Below the pieces are notes generated by a model. The model was not told the DNA's origin, did not search any database, and saw nothing but the letters and a program-made list of their open reading frames with translations. Both the position numbers and the translations under genes were made by a program. From assembly GCA_964404395.1 (NCBI GenBank), contig CAYOKA010000024.1, positions 1-24,087 on the forward strand: DNA of 24,087 nucleotides. Direction: 5' to 3'. This DNA is from JAAYBT01 sp964404395. Its GTDB lineage: Bacteria > Bacillota > Clostridia > Acetivibrionales > DTU013. Numbering within the stretch: the first letter of the stretch is position 1; every line of letters begins with the position of its first letter. This document shows positions 24,040 through 24,087 of this stretch, piece after piece.

Positions 24040-24087
24040 TAACTTTAGAAAATGTCACCCCTAGAGTGCCTTAATTATCGCGACAAA

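Overview
The window looks like a chromosomal stretch from an anaerobic, spore-former-type Firmicute (class Clostridia). The signs are strong GGAGG-type ribosome binding sites before most genes, a T-box leader, a DivIVA-like coiled-coil protein, an Lrp/AsnC regulator, a three-gene cluster of (R)-2-hydroxyacyl-CoA dehydratase activase-like Fe-S proteins, and a pyrophosphate-type phosphofructokinase divergent from a class II aldolase. That last pairing recalls cellulolytic clostridia such as Clostridium thermocellum. I see no phage, insertion sequence, tRNA, rRNA or CRISPR array.

Layout, left to right. (1) A rightward ORF open at the left edge, with 36-nt tandem repeats, meets prfB tail to tail. 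(2) The leftward genes at 1572-7812 fall into several units: a T-box leader, lrp-like regulator and aminotransferase, followed by prfB (with its programmed frameshift); a DivIVA-like protein; thioredoxin; and a phosphodiester glycosidase-like membrane protein translationally coupled to a membrane-anchored propeller-like protein. (3) Rightward: alpha-glucan phosphorylase, then a D,D-carboxypeptidase-like protein whose SxxK and KTG motifs are both altered. (4) Leftward: a SIMPL-domain exported protein preceded by the activase-like trio (12899-16095). (5) Central glycolysis: fba (leftward) and PPi-type pfk (rightward) share a divergent promoter region, each with a plausible sigma-A promoter and a terminator. 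(6) Leftward: a flavin reductase-like protein followed by a zinc-ribbon membrane protein that seems to start at AUA. (7) Leftward: an LCP-family protein, an ABC ATPase and an ABC-2 permease. (8) A right-hand gap of about 520 bases holds the LCP promoter and a possible tiny transcription unit (promoter, 33-codon ORF or RNA, strong terminator).

The most unusual feature is a family of short repeats with core GGGGACGGTTCTCCC. Two tandem copies sit between the SIMPL gene and the activase and supply the activase C-terminus (GRTVPI). At least eight more, arranged head-to-head in two opposed groups, fill an 81-codon in-frame insertion in the first gene of the same trio (15388-15630), exactly between its two conserved halves. 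The gene stays open, so the repeats are translated as RGDGSP and GRTVP peptides. This resembles in principle the in-frame palindromic elements of Rickettsia, but I do not know this element as a described protein-invading repeat. Other points worth checking are the doubly altered carboxypeptidase, the AUA start, the T-box before an Lrp-type regulator, and the heptamer repeat behind the ABC permease.
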